Assembly: GCF_013426735.1 (NCBI RefSeq)
Contig: NZ_AP023272.1
Coordinates: 2,276,501 to 2,340,500 of the forward strand
DNA: 64,000 nucleotides
Reading direction: 5' to 3'
Source of the DNA: Agrobacterium vitis
GTDB taxonomy: Bacteria; Pseudomonadota; Alphaproteobacteria; Rhizobiales; Rhizobiaceae
Shown: piece after piece, positions 8,762-17,428 of the stretch
Position numbering within the stretch: position 1 is the stretch's first letter
Layout of the letters: each line of letters begins with the position of its first letter
Notes under the pieces: model-generated
The model's database searches: none
Told to the model about the DNA's origin: nothing
The model's input: the letters and a program-made list of their open reading frames with translations, nothing else
Translations under genes and position numbers: made by a program

Positions 8762-10371
8762 AGGAAACCGGAGAAATCGGCAGGTCTCGCCTGCCCCGTC
8801 AGGTCAAAGGCGAACAGGCCGGTAAAGGCGCCGGTGAAGGAGGCGTCAAAGCCGCGCCCGCCCTCATCGGAAATGACGCCCGCATCGAGGATCGGGCCAA
8901 CCGATTGCCATGCCTCGCCGGAGCCATCCACGCTTGCGACCCATGGACGCCAGAGGAATTGCAGATCGTTATCCGTGACCTCCATCGCCAGATCAATGTC
9001 GCCATCCGGCAAAGACAATCCGGCGTCGATGGGAAAGACCAGCTTGCCGCCCGGATAGTCACCTGGGCAGGATAGGATCGTCAGCGCCCGGCCCAAAGTC
9101 TCGTGCCAAGTCACAGTCAGGGCGTAAAACTTGTAGCGGTTATAGTAGTGGGTCAGGCCCGCCGCTTGCTGATAGGTCTGCGGCGCAAAACTGATCCGGG
9201 TCTGCGCCCAAAAGCGATGGTGCTGCTGACGACGGGCGACAAGCGCTTGCTCGAACCAACTGCCAATGCTTTGCCGTCCAGAGAGTCGCAGAAATCCGGG
9301 TCTTGCCGAGAGGCTGAAAATCCGCTCCGGCTCTGGCGTCCGCAACCATTGAAAATCCATCGGCAGGCCGGATGGATCGAAACGGTACTCGGTAATCGCG
9401 GGCTTTTCCAAACGCTCTGCCGGTAAAGGCGGCTTCACGTAGACCGCAGGCACCTGATCGCCCTGCTCCAGATAGAGCCAATCGTCCTTCCATACGCATT
9501 TTTGCAAGGATGTCTCACGCCCCAGCGTGCAACGGCGATAGGGCGCCAGAGGGCGGCCGCACAAATGGGTGTGATAGGCCTGCCCGTCGGGCGTTTCCAC
9601 ATATTGTCCGTGACCGGCCTTTTGCAACTCTGCCTTGGAATCGTCTTTGGAGGTGATCAGATGCCGGTCAGGGTGTGTCTCATAAGGGCCTTCAATAGTG
9701 CGCGACCGTGCCATGGTGACCGCATGGTCATAGCCTGTACCACCTTCGGCAACCGTCAGGTAGTACCAGCCATTGCGCTTAAACAGATGCGGCCCCTCGA
9801 CCAGTCCAAGTTCTGTTCCGGGATAGATATTGCGCACCGGACCTGTCAGCATTTTCGTCACCGGGTCCCATTCCTGCAACAGGATTCCGTCGAAGGCCGA
9901 ATGCGGGCCAATGGTATTGAAGGCTTCCAGCCGATGGTTCCATTGCATGTTGACGAACCATTTACGGCCATCGTCATCGTGAAACAGCGAGGGGTCAAAG
10001 CCTGAAGAATTGACATAAACAGGATCGGACCATTCGCCCTCAATGCTTGGCGAGGTCACAATGTAATTGGGTGCATCCTTGAAGCTGCCGTCGAGGCGTT
10101 TCACGTCGGTATAGACCAGCCAGAACAGCCCATCGGCATAGGACAGACACGGCGCCCAGATGCCGCAGCTATCGGGATTGCCGCGCATGTCCAGCTGGCT
10201 TTGGCGCTCCAGCGGGCGGCGGATCAGTGTCCAGTTGACCAGATCGCGCGAATGATGGATCTGCACGCCCGGATACCATTCGAAGGTTGAGGTGGCGATA
10301 TAATAATCTTCCCCCACCCGGCAGATGGACGGGTCCGGGTTGAAGCCCGGCAGGATTGGGTTGATGATCAT
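8746..10371 (-). CDS. GH43 beta-xylosidase (glycoside hydrolase family 43)
   Basis: Predicted cytoplasmic exo-glycosidase releasing xylose (or arabinose) from short oligosaccharides. 541 residues: five-bladed propeller catalytic domain to about 310, then the C-terminal beta-sandwich common in GH43 xylosidases. The catalytic triad is readable: base Asp13 (PGFNPDPSICR), pKa modulator Asp126 (SSGFDPSLFHDD) and acid Glu192 (LGLVEGPHLF). The ATG at 10371 has GGAGGA directly upstream; 42 further codons in frame have no homology and were excluded. No signal peptide, which fits intracellular cleavage of imported oligosaccharides. Last gene of the carbohydrate locus. Confidence 0.9.
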   Translation of the reverse strand: MIINPILPGFNPDPSICRVGEDYYIATSTFEWYPGVQIHHSRDLVNWTLIRRPLERQSQLDMRGNPDSCGIWAPCLSYADGLFWLVYTDVKRLDGSFKDAPNYIVTSPSIEGEWSDPVYVNSSGFDPSLFHDDDGRKWFVNMQWNHRLEAFNTIGPHSAFDGILLQEWDPVTKMLTGPVRNIYPGTELGLVEGPHLFKRNGWYYLTVAEGGTGYDHAVTMARSRTIEGPYETHPDRHLITSKDDSKAELQKAGHGQYVETPDGQAYHTHLCGRPLAPYRRCTLGRETSLQKCVWKDDWLYLEQGDQVPAVYVKPPLPAERLEKPAITEYRFDPSGLPMDFQWLRTPEPERIFSLSARPGFLRLSGRQSIGSWFEQALVARRQQHHRFWAQTRISFAPQTYQQAAGLTHYYNRYKFYALTVTWHETLGRALTILSCPGDYPGGKLVFPIDAGLSLPDGDIDLAMEVTDNDLQFLWRPWVASVDGSGEAWQSVGPILDAGVISDEGGRGFDASFTGAFTGLFAFDLTGQARPADFSGFLYEAR

Positions 10372-10397
10372 GCTTCCTCCTCCACGAGAAACCCTCC

Positions 10398-10413
10398 TCG
10401 CCCTGAAAGGCGA
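10398..10413. repeat. Outer hairpin of a composite palindromic repeat
   Basis: TCGCC-N6-GGCGA followed by GAGACTGACTG. A sister hairpin (TCGCCT-TAAA-AGGCGA followed by GGAAACTGATTG) lies at 10592-10607, and both flank the larger inverted pair at 10449-10554. Confidence 0.5.
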
Positions 10414-10448
10414 AGAGACTGACTGCTGACAAAGCGCTCCAATCTCGA

Positions 10449-10554
10449 CGTCATGCTCGGCCTTGTGCCGAGCATCTGCCACCGTTGAATGTATCAATCC
10501 ACTTCAATGACATGGAGCCGGTGGTAGATCCTCGGGACAAGCCCGAAGATGACG
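10449..10554. repeat. REP/BIME-like inverted pair between GH43 and aldo/keto reductase genes
   Basis: The 32-base arm 10449-10480 (CGTCATGCTCGG... GCATCTGCC) is an imperfect reverse complement of 10523-10554 (GGTAGATCCTCGG... GATGACG). Each arm is itself a small hairpin around CTTGT/ACAAG. This is the architecture of rhizobial REP-type intergenic elements. It lies in the 259-bp gap inside an otherwise tightly packed gene series. Confidence 0.65.
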
Positions 10555-10591
10555 AAATGCCGAGATCGACGCTTGCTTATAAACCGTATCT

Positions 10592-10607
10592 TCGCCTTAA
10601 AAGGCGA
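10592..10607. repeat. Second outer hairpin of the composite repeat
   Basis: TCGCCT-TAAA-AGGCGA, 23 bases after the aldo/keto reductase stop codon in the minus reading, followed there by GATACGG. It may serve as a weak terminator or RNA 3' end for that gene. Confidence 0.45.
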
Positions 10608-10630
10608 GGAAACTGATTGAAATGCCTTAC

Positions 10631-11662
10631 CTAATCGCGCTCGGCGGATTTCGCCCAGAGATTGATATCGGCTTCCTTGGCATAGACGTTGATCTCGGCC
10701 AGTTCCGCCTCGGTAAAATCAGGCGCGTCCAGCGCCTTGACGCAATCCTCGATCTGCGACACGCGGCTGGCGCCGATCAGGGCAGACGTGACGCGACCAC
10801 CGCGCAGCACCCAGGAAATCGCCATCCGCGCCAGCGTTTGGCCGCGCTTTTCGGCAATCGCGTTCAGCTTGCGGATGTTATCGATGATCTCAGGACGGAT
10901 GAACTCGCGCTTCAGGAAGTGGTTCTGGGCTGCGCGGCTGTCCTCGGGAATGCCCTGAAGATATTTGGTGGTCAGCATGCCCTGCGCCAATGGCGAAAAC
11001 ACGATGGAGCCCATGCCGACATCCTCAAGCGTATCGAGCAGCTTGTCATCTTCCACCCAGCGATTGAGCATGGAATAGCTCGGCTGATGGATCAGCAGCG
11101 GCGTGCCAAGGCCCTTCATGATCTCGACCGCTTCGCGGGTTCGCTGCGAATTATAGGAGGAAATCCCGACATAGAGCGCCCGGCCCGAACGGACGATATG
11201 ATCAAGCGCGCCACAGGTTTCCTCCAGTGGCGTATCGGGATCGAAACGGTGCGAATAGAAAATATCCACATAGTCCAGCCCCATGCGCTTCAGGCTCTGG
11301 TCGCAGGATGAGATCAGATATTTGCGGCTGCCCCATTCGCCGTAAGGTCCGGGCCACATAGTGTATCCGGCCTTTGACGAGACGATCAGCTCGTCCCGAA
11401 GCCCATGAAAATCCGTCTTGAGGATTTCGCCGAAGGCCAGTTCGGCAGCACCCGGCAGAGGACCGTAATTGTTGGCAAGGTCAAAATGGGTAATGCCTAG
11501 ATCAAAGGCGCGGCGGCACATGTCCCGCTTCAACTGATGCGGCGTGTCATCGCCAAAATTATGCCAGAGACCAAGCGAGATCGCTGGCAATTTCAGCCCA
11601 CTCTTGCCGCAACGATTATAGGTCATCCGCTCATAGCGGTTTTCAGCCGGTTGCCAGGTCAT
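10631..11662 (-). CDS. Aldo/keto reductase (YghZ/KCNAB-like)
   Basis: 343-residue NADPH-dependent TIM-barrel reductase. Catalytic tetrad positions are visible: Asp in HFDLANNYGP, the Tyr four residues later, Lys in VSSKAGY and His in DIFYSHRFDP. The sequence is closest to the YghZ group (L-glyceraldehyde-3-phosphate reductase), with WGSRKYLISSCDQSLKRMGL typical of it; the natural substrate here is probably a sugar or sugar lactone from the locus. Start ATG at 11662 has AAGGAG eight bases upstream; 68 in-frame upstream codons overlap the neighbouring gene and were rejected. It follows the Gfo/Idh/MocA gene by 56 bases. Confidence 0.88.
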   Translation of the reverse strand: MTWQPAENRYERMTYNRCGKSGLKLPAISLGLWHNFGDDTPHQLKRDMCRRAFDLGITHFDLANNYGPLPGAAELAFGEILKTDFHGLRDELIVSSKAGYTMWPGPYGEWGSRKYLISSCDQSLKRMGLDYVDIFYSHRFDPDTPLEETCGALDHIVRSGRALYVGISSYNSQRTREAVEIMKGLGTPLLIHQPSYSMLNRWVEDDKLLDTLEDVGMGSIVFSPLAQGMLTTKYLQGIPEDSRAAQNHFLKREFIRPEIIDNIRKLNAIAEKRGQTLARMAISWVLRGGRVTSALIGASRVSQIEDCVKALDAPDFTEAELAEINVYAKEADINLWAKSAERD

Positions 11663-11718
11663 GATATGCTCCTTGAAATGGGCGACGGCATTACGCCGCC
11701 GCCTTTGTCTATTCAGCC

Positions 11719-12852
11719 TTACCGAAGCAAGGCCCTTGCCTCTTCTACGCCAAGAGCCGCCGGTTGGGTACAGGTGGTGGAGAGCGAGACAAATTCGCCT
11801 GTCTCTCCGGATTTCAGAATGGCTGTCATCACATCCACCCCATGCAAAACCCGGTCCAGCGAGCAACGCGCATCGCGTCCCTCAATGATCGCCAGGGCCA
11901 TGTCGGCAAGACCGGCTGTGCGATAATTGGCGCGCGGCCCCTGGGCGCTTTCCTGGTTGTTGATGCCGAACGGATGGTCCCATTCCTCCAGCGGCTTGAC
12001 CTCCTTGTTGCGGCCCGTGGCTTCCACCGCGCCACCGAAGAAATTCGGATCGGGGACGAACAACGACCCTTCCGTACCATAAAGCTCCATATTGGCATGG
12101 CGATGACACCAGACATCCCAACTGGCCGATAGCGTGATGGTCGCGCCATTGACGAATTCCAGCAGGGCGTGAATGTTGGTCGGTGTCTTGACCGGGATCA
12201 CCTCGCCGTTGCGCGGTTCACTGGTAATGGTGCGGGTATCACTGGCCATCGAGGTCAAGGCCCCGACCCGTTTGACCGGGCCGATCAGGTTGATCAGGTT
12301 GGCAATGTAATAAGGCCCGAGATCGAGGATCGGACCGCCGCCCGGCAGGAAGAAGAAATCCGGGTTCGGGTGCCACATTTCCATGCCGGGGCTCATCACA
12401 TGGCAGGTGCCTGATGTGACGCGGCCAATGCCACCTTCATCGATATGCTTGCGCGCCAGTTGATGCGCACCACCCAGGAAGGTATCAGGGGCGCAGCCGA
12501 CTGAGAGACCCTTGTCTTTTGCGATCCGCCGCAGGCTCTCACCCTCTTCCAGGCTCAGCACCAGCGGCTTTTCCGAATAGACATGCTTGCCTGCTTCGAG
12601 GATCTGTTTGGAAACGGCATAATGGACCGCCGGAATGGTGAGGTTGACCACCACATCCACAGCCGAATTGGCCAGCAGCTCTTCCACCGTCTGGGCTTTG
12701 ACGCCGAATTCCTCGGCGCGCAGCTCCGCTGCATTCATGTTGATATCGGCACAGGCCACCACCGTGATGCCTTTGAACAGCGGTGCAAGGGTGAAATAGG
12801 CCGAGGAAATATTGCCGCATCCGATAATGCCGACATTAAGTTCACGTGTCAT
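11719..12852 (-). CDS. Gfo/Idh/MocA family NAD(P)-dependent sugar dehydrogenase
   Basis: 377 residues. N-terminal Rossmann fold with GIIGCGNISSAYF, then the family EKP motif (VYSEKPLVLSLEEG) that carries the catalytic Lys, and a C-terminal alpha/beta substrate domain with GPILDLGPYYI holding the Asp and Tyr near the active site. It should oxidise or epimerise a sugar, sugar glycoside or inositol-like compound. Within the locus it lies between the TIM-barrel isomerase (27 bases upstream) and the aldo/keto reductase, a set often found together in oligosaccharide catabolic loci. Confidence 0.88.
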   Translation of the reverse strand: MTRELNVGIIGCGNISSAYFTLAPLFKGITVVACADINMNAAELRAEEFGVKAQTVEELLANSAVDVVVNLTIPAVHYAVSKQILEAGKHVYSEKPLVLSLEEGESLRRIAKDKGLSVGCAPDTFLGGAHQLARKHIDEGGIGRVTSGTCHVMSPGMEMWHPNPDFFFLPGGGPILDLGPYYIANLINLIGPVKRVGALTSMASDTRTITSEPRNGEVIPVKTPTNIHALLEFVNGATITLSASWDVWCHRHANMELYGTEGSLFVPDPNFFGGAVEATGRNKEVKPLEEWDHPFGINNQESAQGPRANYRTAGLADMALAIIEGRDARCSLDRVLHGVDVMTAILKSGETGEFVSLSTTCTQPAALGVEEARALLR

Positions 12853-12879
12853 CTTATCTTATCCTGACAAGTAACTGAT

Positions 12880-13641
12880 TTAAAATGAATTAAAGGAGGA
12901 AATAGATCGAGTGATCAATCTGTCGATATCGTTCGGATTGTCATGCTCGACCACGTAATATTGCACGTTATAGCGCTCCAGAGCGGCCACCAGACCCTTC
13001 CAGTCTACCGTGCCGTGGCCAACATCGGCCCAGCCGTCTTCATCCTTGTTTTCACCTGCGGGCGCGATGTCCTTGACATGCACGGCGGTGATCCGCTTGC
13101 CATAGCTCTCGATCCAGGCGACGGGATCGGCATGGCCACGCACCACCCAGGCGAGATCGGCTTCCCAGGTCAGGCTTGGACCACCGGCAAAAATCTGCTC
13201 CTGCGGTGTTGAACCGTCAGGAAGTACCGCAAATTCGAAATCATGATTGTGCCAGCCAAACAGTAACCCGGCATCAACGAAAGGCTTGCCTGCCTTTTCC
13301 AGCCTTTGACCAAAAGCAAACCAGCCCGCTGCATCCGTTGGACGCAGGTCCGCAACGAGATGAGGGCAATAGACCGCCTTGACGCCCAAGGTCTTGGCAA
13401 TAGAGAGCGCCTTGGCCGGATCGCTTTCCAACAGGTCCAGGCCGAAATGGCCGGTCGGCATGGTCAGGTCATTGGCGTCGAGATCGTCGCGCAGCGCTTT
13501 CAGTACCGCGTCATCGGCGCTGGCATACATCGCGCCATAGCCTTCGACATGCGTATAGCCTGCTGCCTTCAACTTCGGAAGGATAGCGGAAAATGGCTGG
13601 AAATTGCGGGCGCTGTAAAGCTGAAAACCGAGATCGGTCAT
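12880..13641 (-). CDS. Sugar phosphate isomerase/epimerase-like TIM barrel protein
   Basis: 253 residues of the AP endonuclease 2-like (xylose isomerase-like) TIM barrel family. Likely metal ligands: Glu in YTHVEGYGAMY, His in LFGWHNHDFEF, Asp/Glu in LTWEADLAWVV, His in ITAVHVKDIAP and Glu in YYVVEHDNP. The reaction (isomerisation, epimerisation or keto-sugar dehydration) cannot be told from sequence. Of two ATGs (13647 and 13641), 13641 is preferred because GGAGG is eight bases upstream of it and only two from the other. Confidence 0.82.
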   Translation of the reverse strand: MTDLGFQLYSARNFQPFSAILPKLKAAGYTHVEGYGAMYASADDAVLKALRDDLDANDLTMPTGHFGLDLLESDPAKALSIAKTLGVKAVYCPHLVADLRPTDAAGWFAFGQRLEKAGKPFVDAGLLFGWHNHDFEFAVLPDGSTPQEQIFAGGPSLTWEADLAWVVRGHADPVAWIESYGKRITAVHVKDIAPAGENKDEDGWADVGHGTVDWKGLVAALERYNVQYYVVEHDNPNDIDRLITRSISSFNSF

Positions 13642-13705
13642 GGTCATTTCCTCCTGAATGAATACACCGCGCCTCCCATGACGCGGATTGTCGGTTTGTG
13701 TCGGA

Positions 13706-16153
13706 TTAGTCGGCGGTTTGGCAGGAATAGAGATCGTAAAGGGTGAAATCGGGCACTTCGCCCGGCGGCATTGGCGTGGCTGGCGTGAAGGTCACACGGC
13801 GGCTTTCACCGGCGGTCAGGTCGAAGGCGTTGTCACTGTAGCTCCCGTCTAGGCGGCTTTCGATCATCACGAACAGCGCAAGACCGGAGGCCGTGACCGT
13901 CAATTCGAAAGAACCATCGGCCTGCGGCATGGCCTTTAGCTCAAGACCCGATGGTTCCAGTTCCAGGCTTTTGTAAGCGCCGCCTGACACAAAATGGCCC
14001 TCGCCTTTCATGCCATTGGATGCCTTGAAATCCCATATTATCAGTCCATTACCTGGGACATCTGATAGTTCAATGGAAGTCAAAATCTCTGCCCGGTCGG
14101 GCGAACATGATTCTTTTGCCGTCGTCAGTGTCCGACGCTCACCAGACACTGACAGCGCAAACACGGACAGATCGATATCGACACTGTCAGCCGTGTCGTT
14201 GACCATCGAGAACTGCACGCGCTTGCCCGTTTCATCCGGGATGGCGGCAATGGCCACCGGCTGGAAGAAGCGCTTGACCATATAATGCATGGCCTTCCAC
14301 CGCCCGCCATAATCCAGGCTCGCCCAGGAGGCGACAGGCCAGGTATCGTTGAGCTGCCAATAGAGCGTTCCCATGCAATGCGGTTTCAGCGAGCGCCAAT
14401 AGTCCACTGCGGTCTTGATCGCCAAGCCCTGCTGGATCTGGCTCAGATAGACGAAATTGGCGAAATCCTTCGGGAAGCGGAAATAGCGGAACATGGTCCC
14501 TGCAATCCGCTCATTACCACCTGCATTCTTCTGGTGCAGCTCAATGACCGGCGAGGCGATATTCATGTCCTTTGCCTCGGCAAAGCTTTCGATGACGGGC
14601 AGCGACGTATAGGACTGGAATCCGAATTCCGAGCAGAAGCGCGGCTTGACGCTGCGGTAATTGTCAAAGCTCTTGTTCTCGTGCCAGACCGACCAGTAAT
14701 GCATATCGCCGGAACCATCGGCATGCCAGGCATCGCCATAGTCGAGATAGCCGGAGGCGGGGCTGGAGGGCCACCAGATGGCTTGCGGAAAGGTCTTTTT
14801 GACCCCCTGCTCGATCACCCGGTTCAGCCGGTCATAGGCAACCAGATAGCGGTCACGATTATCACGGCTTTCGTCAAACCAGGTCAGCGCCCCCATCAAT
14901 TCGTTGTCGCCGCACCAGAGCGCAATGGACGGATGCGATTGCAGGCGGCGGACCTGATAATCGACTTCAGCTGCGACATTATCGAGGAAATCATCGGTAC
15001 AGGGATAGAGATTGCAGGCAAACATGAAGTCCTGCCAGACCAGCAGGCCAAGCTGGTCGCAGAGATCATAGAACCAGTCGGCCTCGTAAAAACCGCCACC
15101 CCAGACGCGGATCATGTTCATATGGGCCGCGACCGCCGAGTCCAGCAGGCCCTTGGTTTTTTCCGGCGACGAACGCGAAAACAGCGCATCGGCGGGAATC
15201 CAGTTGGCGCCCCGGCAGAAGATCTCCCGACCATTGACCTTGAACGCGAAGCGGCTGCCCGCCTCATCCGCATCGGTCAGCAGTTCGATGACCCGCAGGC
15301 CGATCAGCTTTTCGACCGTGTCTCCCGGCACGTCTACGCTTAAGGTGTAAAGCGCCTGTTCGCCGCTGCCCGCTGGCCACCATAGCCGCGGCTGCTCAAT
15401 CTCGAACACATGGGTAATGACCGTTTCCCCGGCATTGACGCCGCAATCCAACCGCAGCCGCTCGTCCTCCAGCTGAAAATGCACCGGCACCACCGATGGG
15501 GTCTTGGCAAAGATCGTTGCCTTGACCGTCAGCTCCACCCGGCCATCGGCATGGTGCAGCTGGCTGGTTTCGACATGCTCGATTCGCGCCGGGTCCAGTT
15601 TGCGGATGGCAATGGTGCCATAGACGCCAAGCGGCGCGATGGCGATATTCCAGTCCCAGCCGAAATGGCATTGCGGCTTGCGCAGCATGTTACCGTGCGG
15701 AATCGGCGAATTGCCGGGATGGTAAGGCACGTAGAAGGGCTGGCGCGCCTGCCGCTCGGCCCCTGCCTTGATGCTGGAATGAATGACGATGCGAATGGTA
15801 TTTTCGCCCGGCTGCAAGGCGGCGCTGACATCCGGGCGATAGCGGCGGAAGCAATTGTCGGCGGACAGTACCGGGATGTCATTGATAAACACCATGGCGA
15901 CGGTATCGAGATTGTCGATGTCCAGATACCAGTCCGCATCGGCCACATCGAGATGGAAGCTGCGCACCAGCACCCAATCGCTTTCGGCCACCCATTGCAC
16001 CTGTTCCTCATTCCTGGCGAAATAAGGATCGGCAATCATGCCTGCCGCATGAAGCGCGCTATGCACGTCGCCGGGCAAGGTGATGGTGCAGGCGTGCTCA
16101 CCGTTTACGGTGGAAAGCTGCCAGTGGCCGGCAAGGTCGTGGATATCGGTCAT
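13706..16153 (-). CDS. GH2 beta-mannosidase
   Basis: 815 residues, the usual length of bacterial beta-mannosidases. Domain order: galactose-binding-like sandwich (1-190), immunoglobulin-like domain (190-290), TIM barrel (about 300-620), C-terminal beta domains. Acid/base Glu418 is in WCGDNELMG and the nucleophile Glu509 in RFCSEFGFQS; RVWGGGFYE and YWQLNDTWPV are also typical. No signal peptide, so it acts on imported mannosides. ATG at 16153 has GAGGTGACC upstream; the 93-codon upstream extension runs through a repeat element and is not coding. Confidence 0.92.
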   Translation of the reverse strand: MTDIHDLAGHWQLSTVNGEHACTITLPGDVHSALHAAGMIADPYFARNEEQVQWVAESDWVLVRSFHLDVADADWYLDIDNLDTVAMVFINDIPVLSADNCFRRYRPDVSAALQPGENTIRIVIHSSIKAGAERQARQPFYVPYHPGNSPIPHGNMLRKPQCHFGWDWNIAIAPLGVYGTIAIRKLDPARIEHVETSQLHHADGRVELTVKATIFAKTPSVVPVHFQLEDERLRLDCGVNAGETVITHVFEIEQPRLWWPAGSGEQALYTLSVDVPGDTVEKLIGLRVIELLTDADEAGSRFAFKVNGREIFCRGANWIPADALFSRSSPEKTKGLLDSAVAAHMNMIRVWGGGFYEADWFYDLCDQLGLLVWQDFMFACNLYPCTDDFLDNVAAEVDYQVRRLQSHPSIALWCGDNELMGALTWFDESRDNRDRYLVAYDRLNRVIEQGVKKTFPQAIWWPSSPASGYLDYGDAWHADGSGDMHYWSVWHENKSFDNYRSVKPRFCSEFGFQSYTSLPVIESFAEAKDMNIASPVIELHQKNAGGNERIAGTMFRYFRFPKDFANFVYLSQIQQGLAIKTAVDYWRSLKPHCMGTLYWQLNDTWPVASWASLDYGGRWKAMHYMVKRFFQPVAIAAIPDETGKRVQFSMVNDTADSVDIDLSVFALSVSGERRTLTTAKESCSPDRAEILTSIELSDVPGNGLIIWDFKASNGMKGEGHFVSGGAYKSLELEPSGLELKAMPQADGSFELTVTASGLALFVMIESRLDGSYSDNAFDLTAGESRRVTFTPATPMPPGEVPDFTLYDLYSCQTAD

Positions 16154-16207
16154 GGTCACCTCGATAACTGCGGAGCGGATGATACCGCTCCTCTGGATAG
16201 GGGTGTC

Positions 16208-16332
16208 ATACCAAGGGTCATTGAAAATGGCGGTTGGTATTCCGTTTGAAAATATCTCAAGCCGTTCAGGCATTTGAGATATTTGCAATGCCTTCAAGAC
16301 GAGGATGCGTGAGCATCTTCGAGGCTTGGTAT
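16208..16332 (+). repeat. MITE-like intergenic element, copy 1
   Basis: 125 bp bounded by ATACCAAG (16208-16215) and CTTGGTAT (16325-16332), an exact 8-bp inverted repeat. Inside is a hairpin, AATATCTCAA (16251-16260) pairing with TTGAGATATT (16274-16283), then GAGGATGCG-GAGCATCTTCGA. Same order as copies at 24631-24754 and, inverted, 32262-32385. The right end touches the stop codon of the upstream ABC ATPase, and the element sits 55 bases before the beta-mannosidase start. Confidence 0.75.
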
Positions 16333-17423
16333 CAAAGACGCATCTCGGTCTCGGCGTCGAAAATCGATGCGACGGACATGTCGAAGGCGAGTTTAACCTC
16401 GCTGCCGGGCCGGTAGCGCCTCGTCCCGGCAATGCGCACCGACAGCACCTGTCCCGCCAGCTTCAGCCAGAGGAGGTTATCGGCGCCCATTGGCTCCTCA
16501 ATATCAACGAGGGCCGGATGCGCCTCCTCGCCCGGACCGATATCGCCGTCCACGGCGATATGTTCGGGACGAGCACCGAGCACGACCTTGCGTCCGGGCA
16601 GGAGCGTGGCATCGGCCTGATAGCCGGTCAGGCCGAAATCGACGCCGCCGGAATGAAACACCACAGCACCATTCTTTTCGCGCAATTCGCCCTTGAAGAA
16701 ATTCATCGACGGCGAGCCGATAAAGCCAGCCACGAACAGGTTCTTTGGCCGGTTATAGATGGTCATCGGATCATCCAGCTGCTGGATGACACCGCTTTTC
16801 ATGATGGCGATCCGGTCAGCCAGCGTCAGCGCCTCGATCTGGTCATGGGTGACGTAGATCATCGTGTTTTTCAGCGATTGATGCAGCCGTTTGATCTCGA
16901 CGCGCAGTTCGGCGCGCAGCTTGGCATCGAGATTGGACAGCGGTTCGTCAAACAGGAAGACATCGACATCGCGCACCAGCGCCCGGCCAATGGCCACACG
17001 CTGGCGCTGGCCACCGGAAAGCTCGGCCGGCTTGCGCTTCAACAGTGGACCGATTTGCAGGATCTCAGCGGCGCGCGCCACCCGCTTGTCGATTTCGGGC
17101 TTGGGCATTTTCGCCACCTGCAAGCCGAAGGACAGGTTTTTCTCCACGGTCATCTGCGGATACAGCGCATAGGACTGAAACACCATGCCGATGCCGCGAT
17201 CCTTGGGTTCTTCCCAGGTAACGTTCTTGTCCTTGATGAAGATCTGCCCTTCCGAGACATCGAGAAGCCCGGCAATGCAGTTGAGCAACGTGGATTTGCC
17301 ACAGCCGGATGAGCCAAGCAGCACCAGAAACTCGCCATCGGCAATATCGAGATTGAGATCCTTCAGCACCGTGACGGCGCCGAAATTGAGCGAGAGATCA
17401 CGTATGGAAACACTTGTATTCAT
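16332..17423 (-). CDS. Sugar ABC transporter ATP-binding protein (UgpC/MsmX/AglK type)
   Basis: 363-residue nucleotide-binding subunit. Walker A GSSGCGKST (residues 37-45), Q-loop FQSYALYPQ, signature LSGGQRQRVAIGRAL, Walker B VFLFDEPLSNLDA, switch His in YVTHDQIEA; the C-terminal OB-fold regulatory domain (VLGARPEHI) is typical of carbohydrate importers. ATG at 17423 is preferred over 17429 because GGGA is eight bases upstream; the 17429 codon overlaps the permease stop (TAATG). It powers the two permeases encoded immediately upstream. Confidence 0.93.
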   Translation of the reverse strand: MNTSVSIRDLSLNFGAVTVLKDLNLDIADGEFLVLLGSSGCGKSTLLNCIAGLLDVSEGQIFIKDKNVTWEEPKDRGIGMVFQSYALYPQMTVEKNLSFGLQVAKMPKPEIDKRVARAAEILQIGPLLKRKPAELSGGQRQRVAIGRALVRDVDVFLFDEPLSNLDAKLRAELRVEIKRLHQSLKNTMIYVTHDQIEALTLADRIAIMKSGVIQQLDDPMTIYNRPKNLFVAGFIGSPSMNFFKGELREKNGAVVFHSGGVDFGLTGYQADATLLPGRKVVLGARPEHIAVDGDIGPGEEAHPALVDIEEPMGADNLLWLKLAGQVLSVRIAGTRRYRPGSEVKLAFDMSVASIFDAETEMRL

Positions 17424-17428
17424 CGGCA

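Noticed and set aside
14285..15343. 352-codon plus-strand frame opposite the beta-mannosidase
   Set aside because: Antisense shadow of a GH2 gene whose catalytic motifs are intact.
16154..16432. 93-codon N-terminal extension of the beta-mannosidase
   Set aside because: It runs through MITE-like copy 1 and into the ATPase gene; the ATG at 16153 has a ribosome site and gives the normal length.
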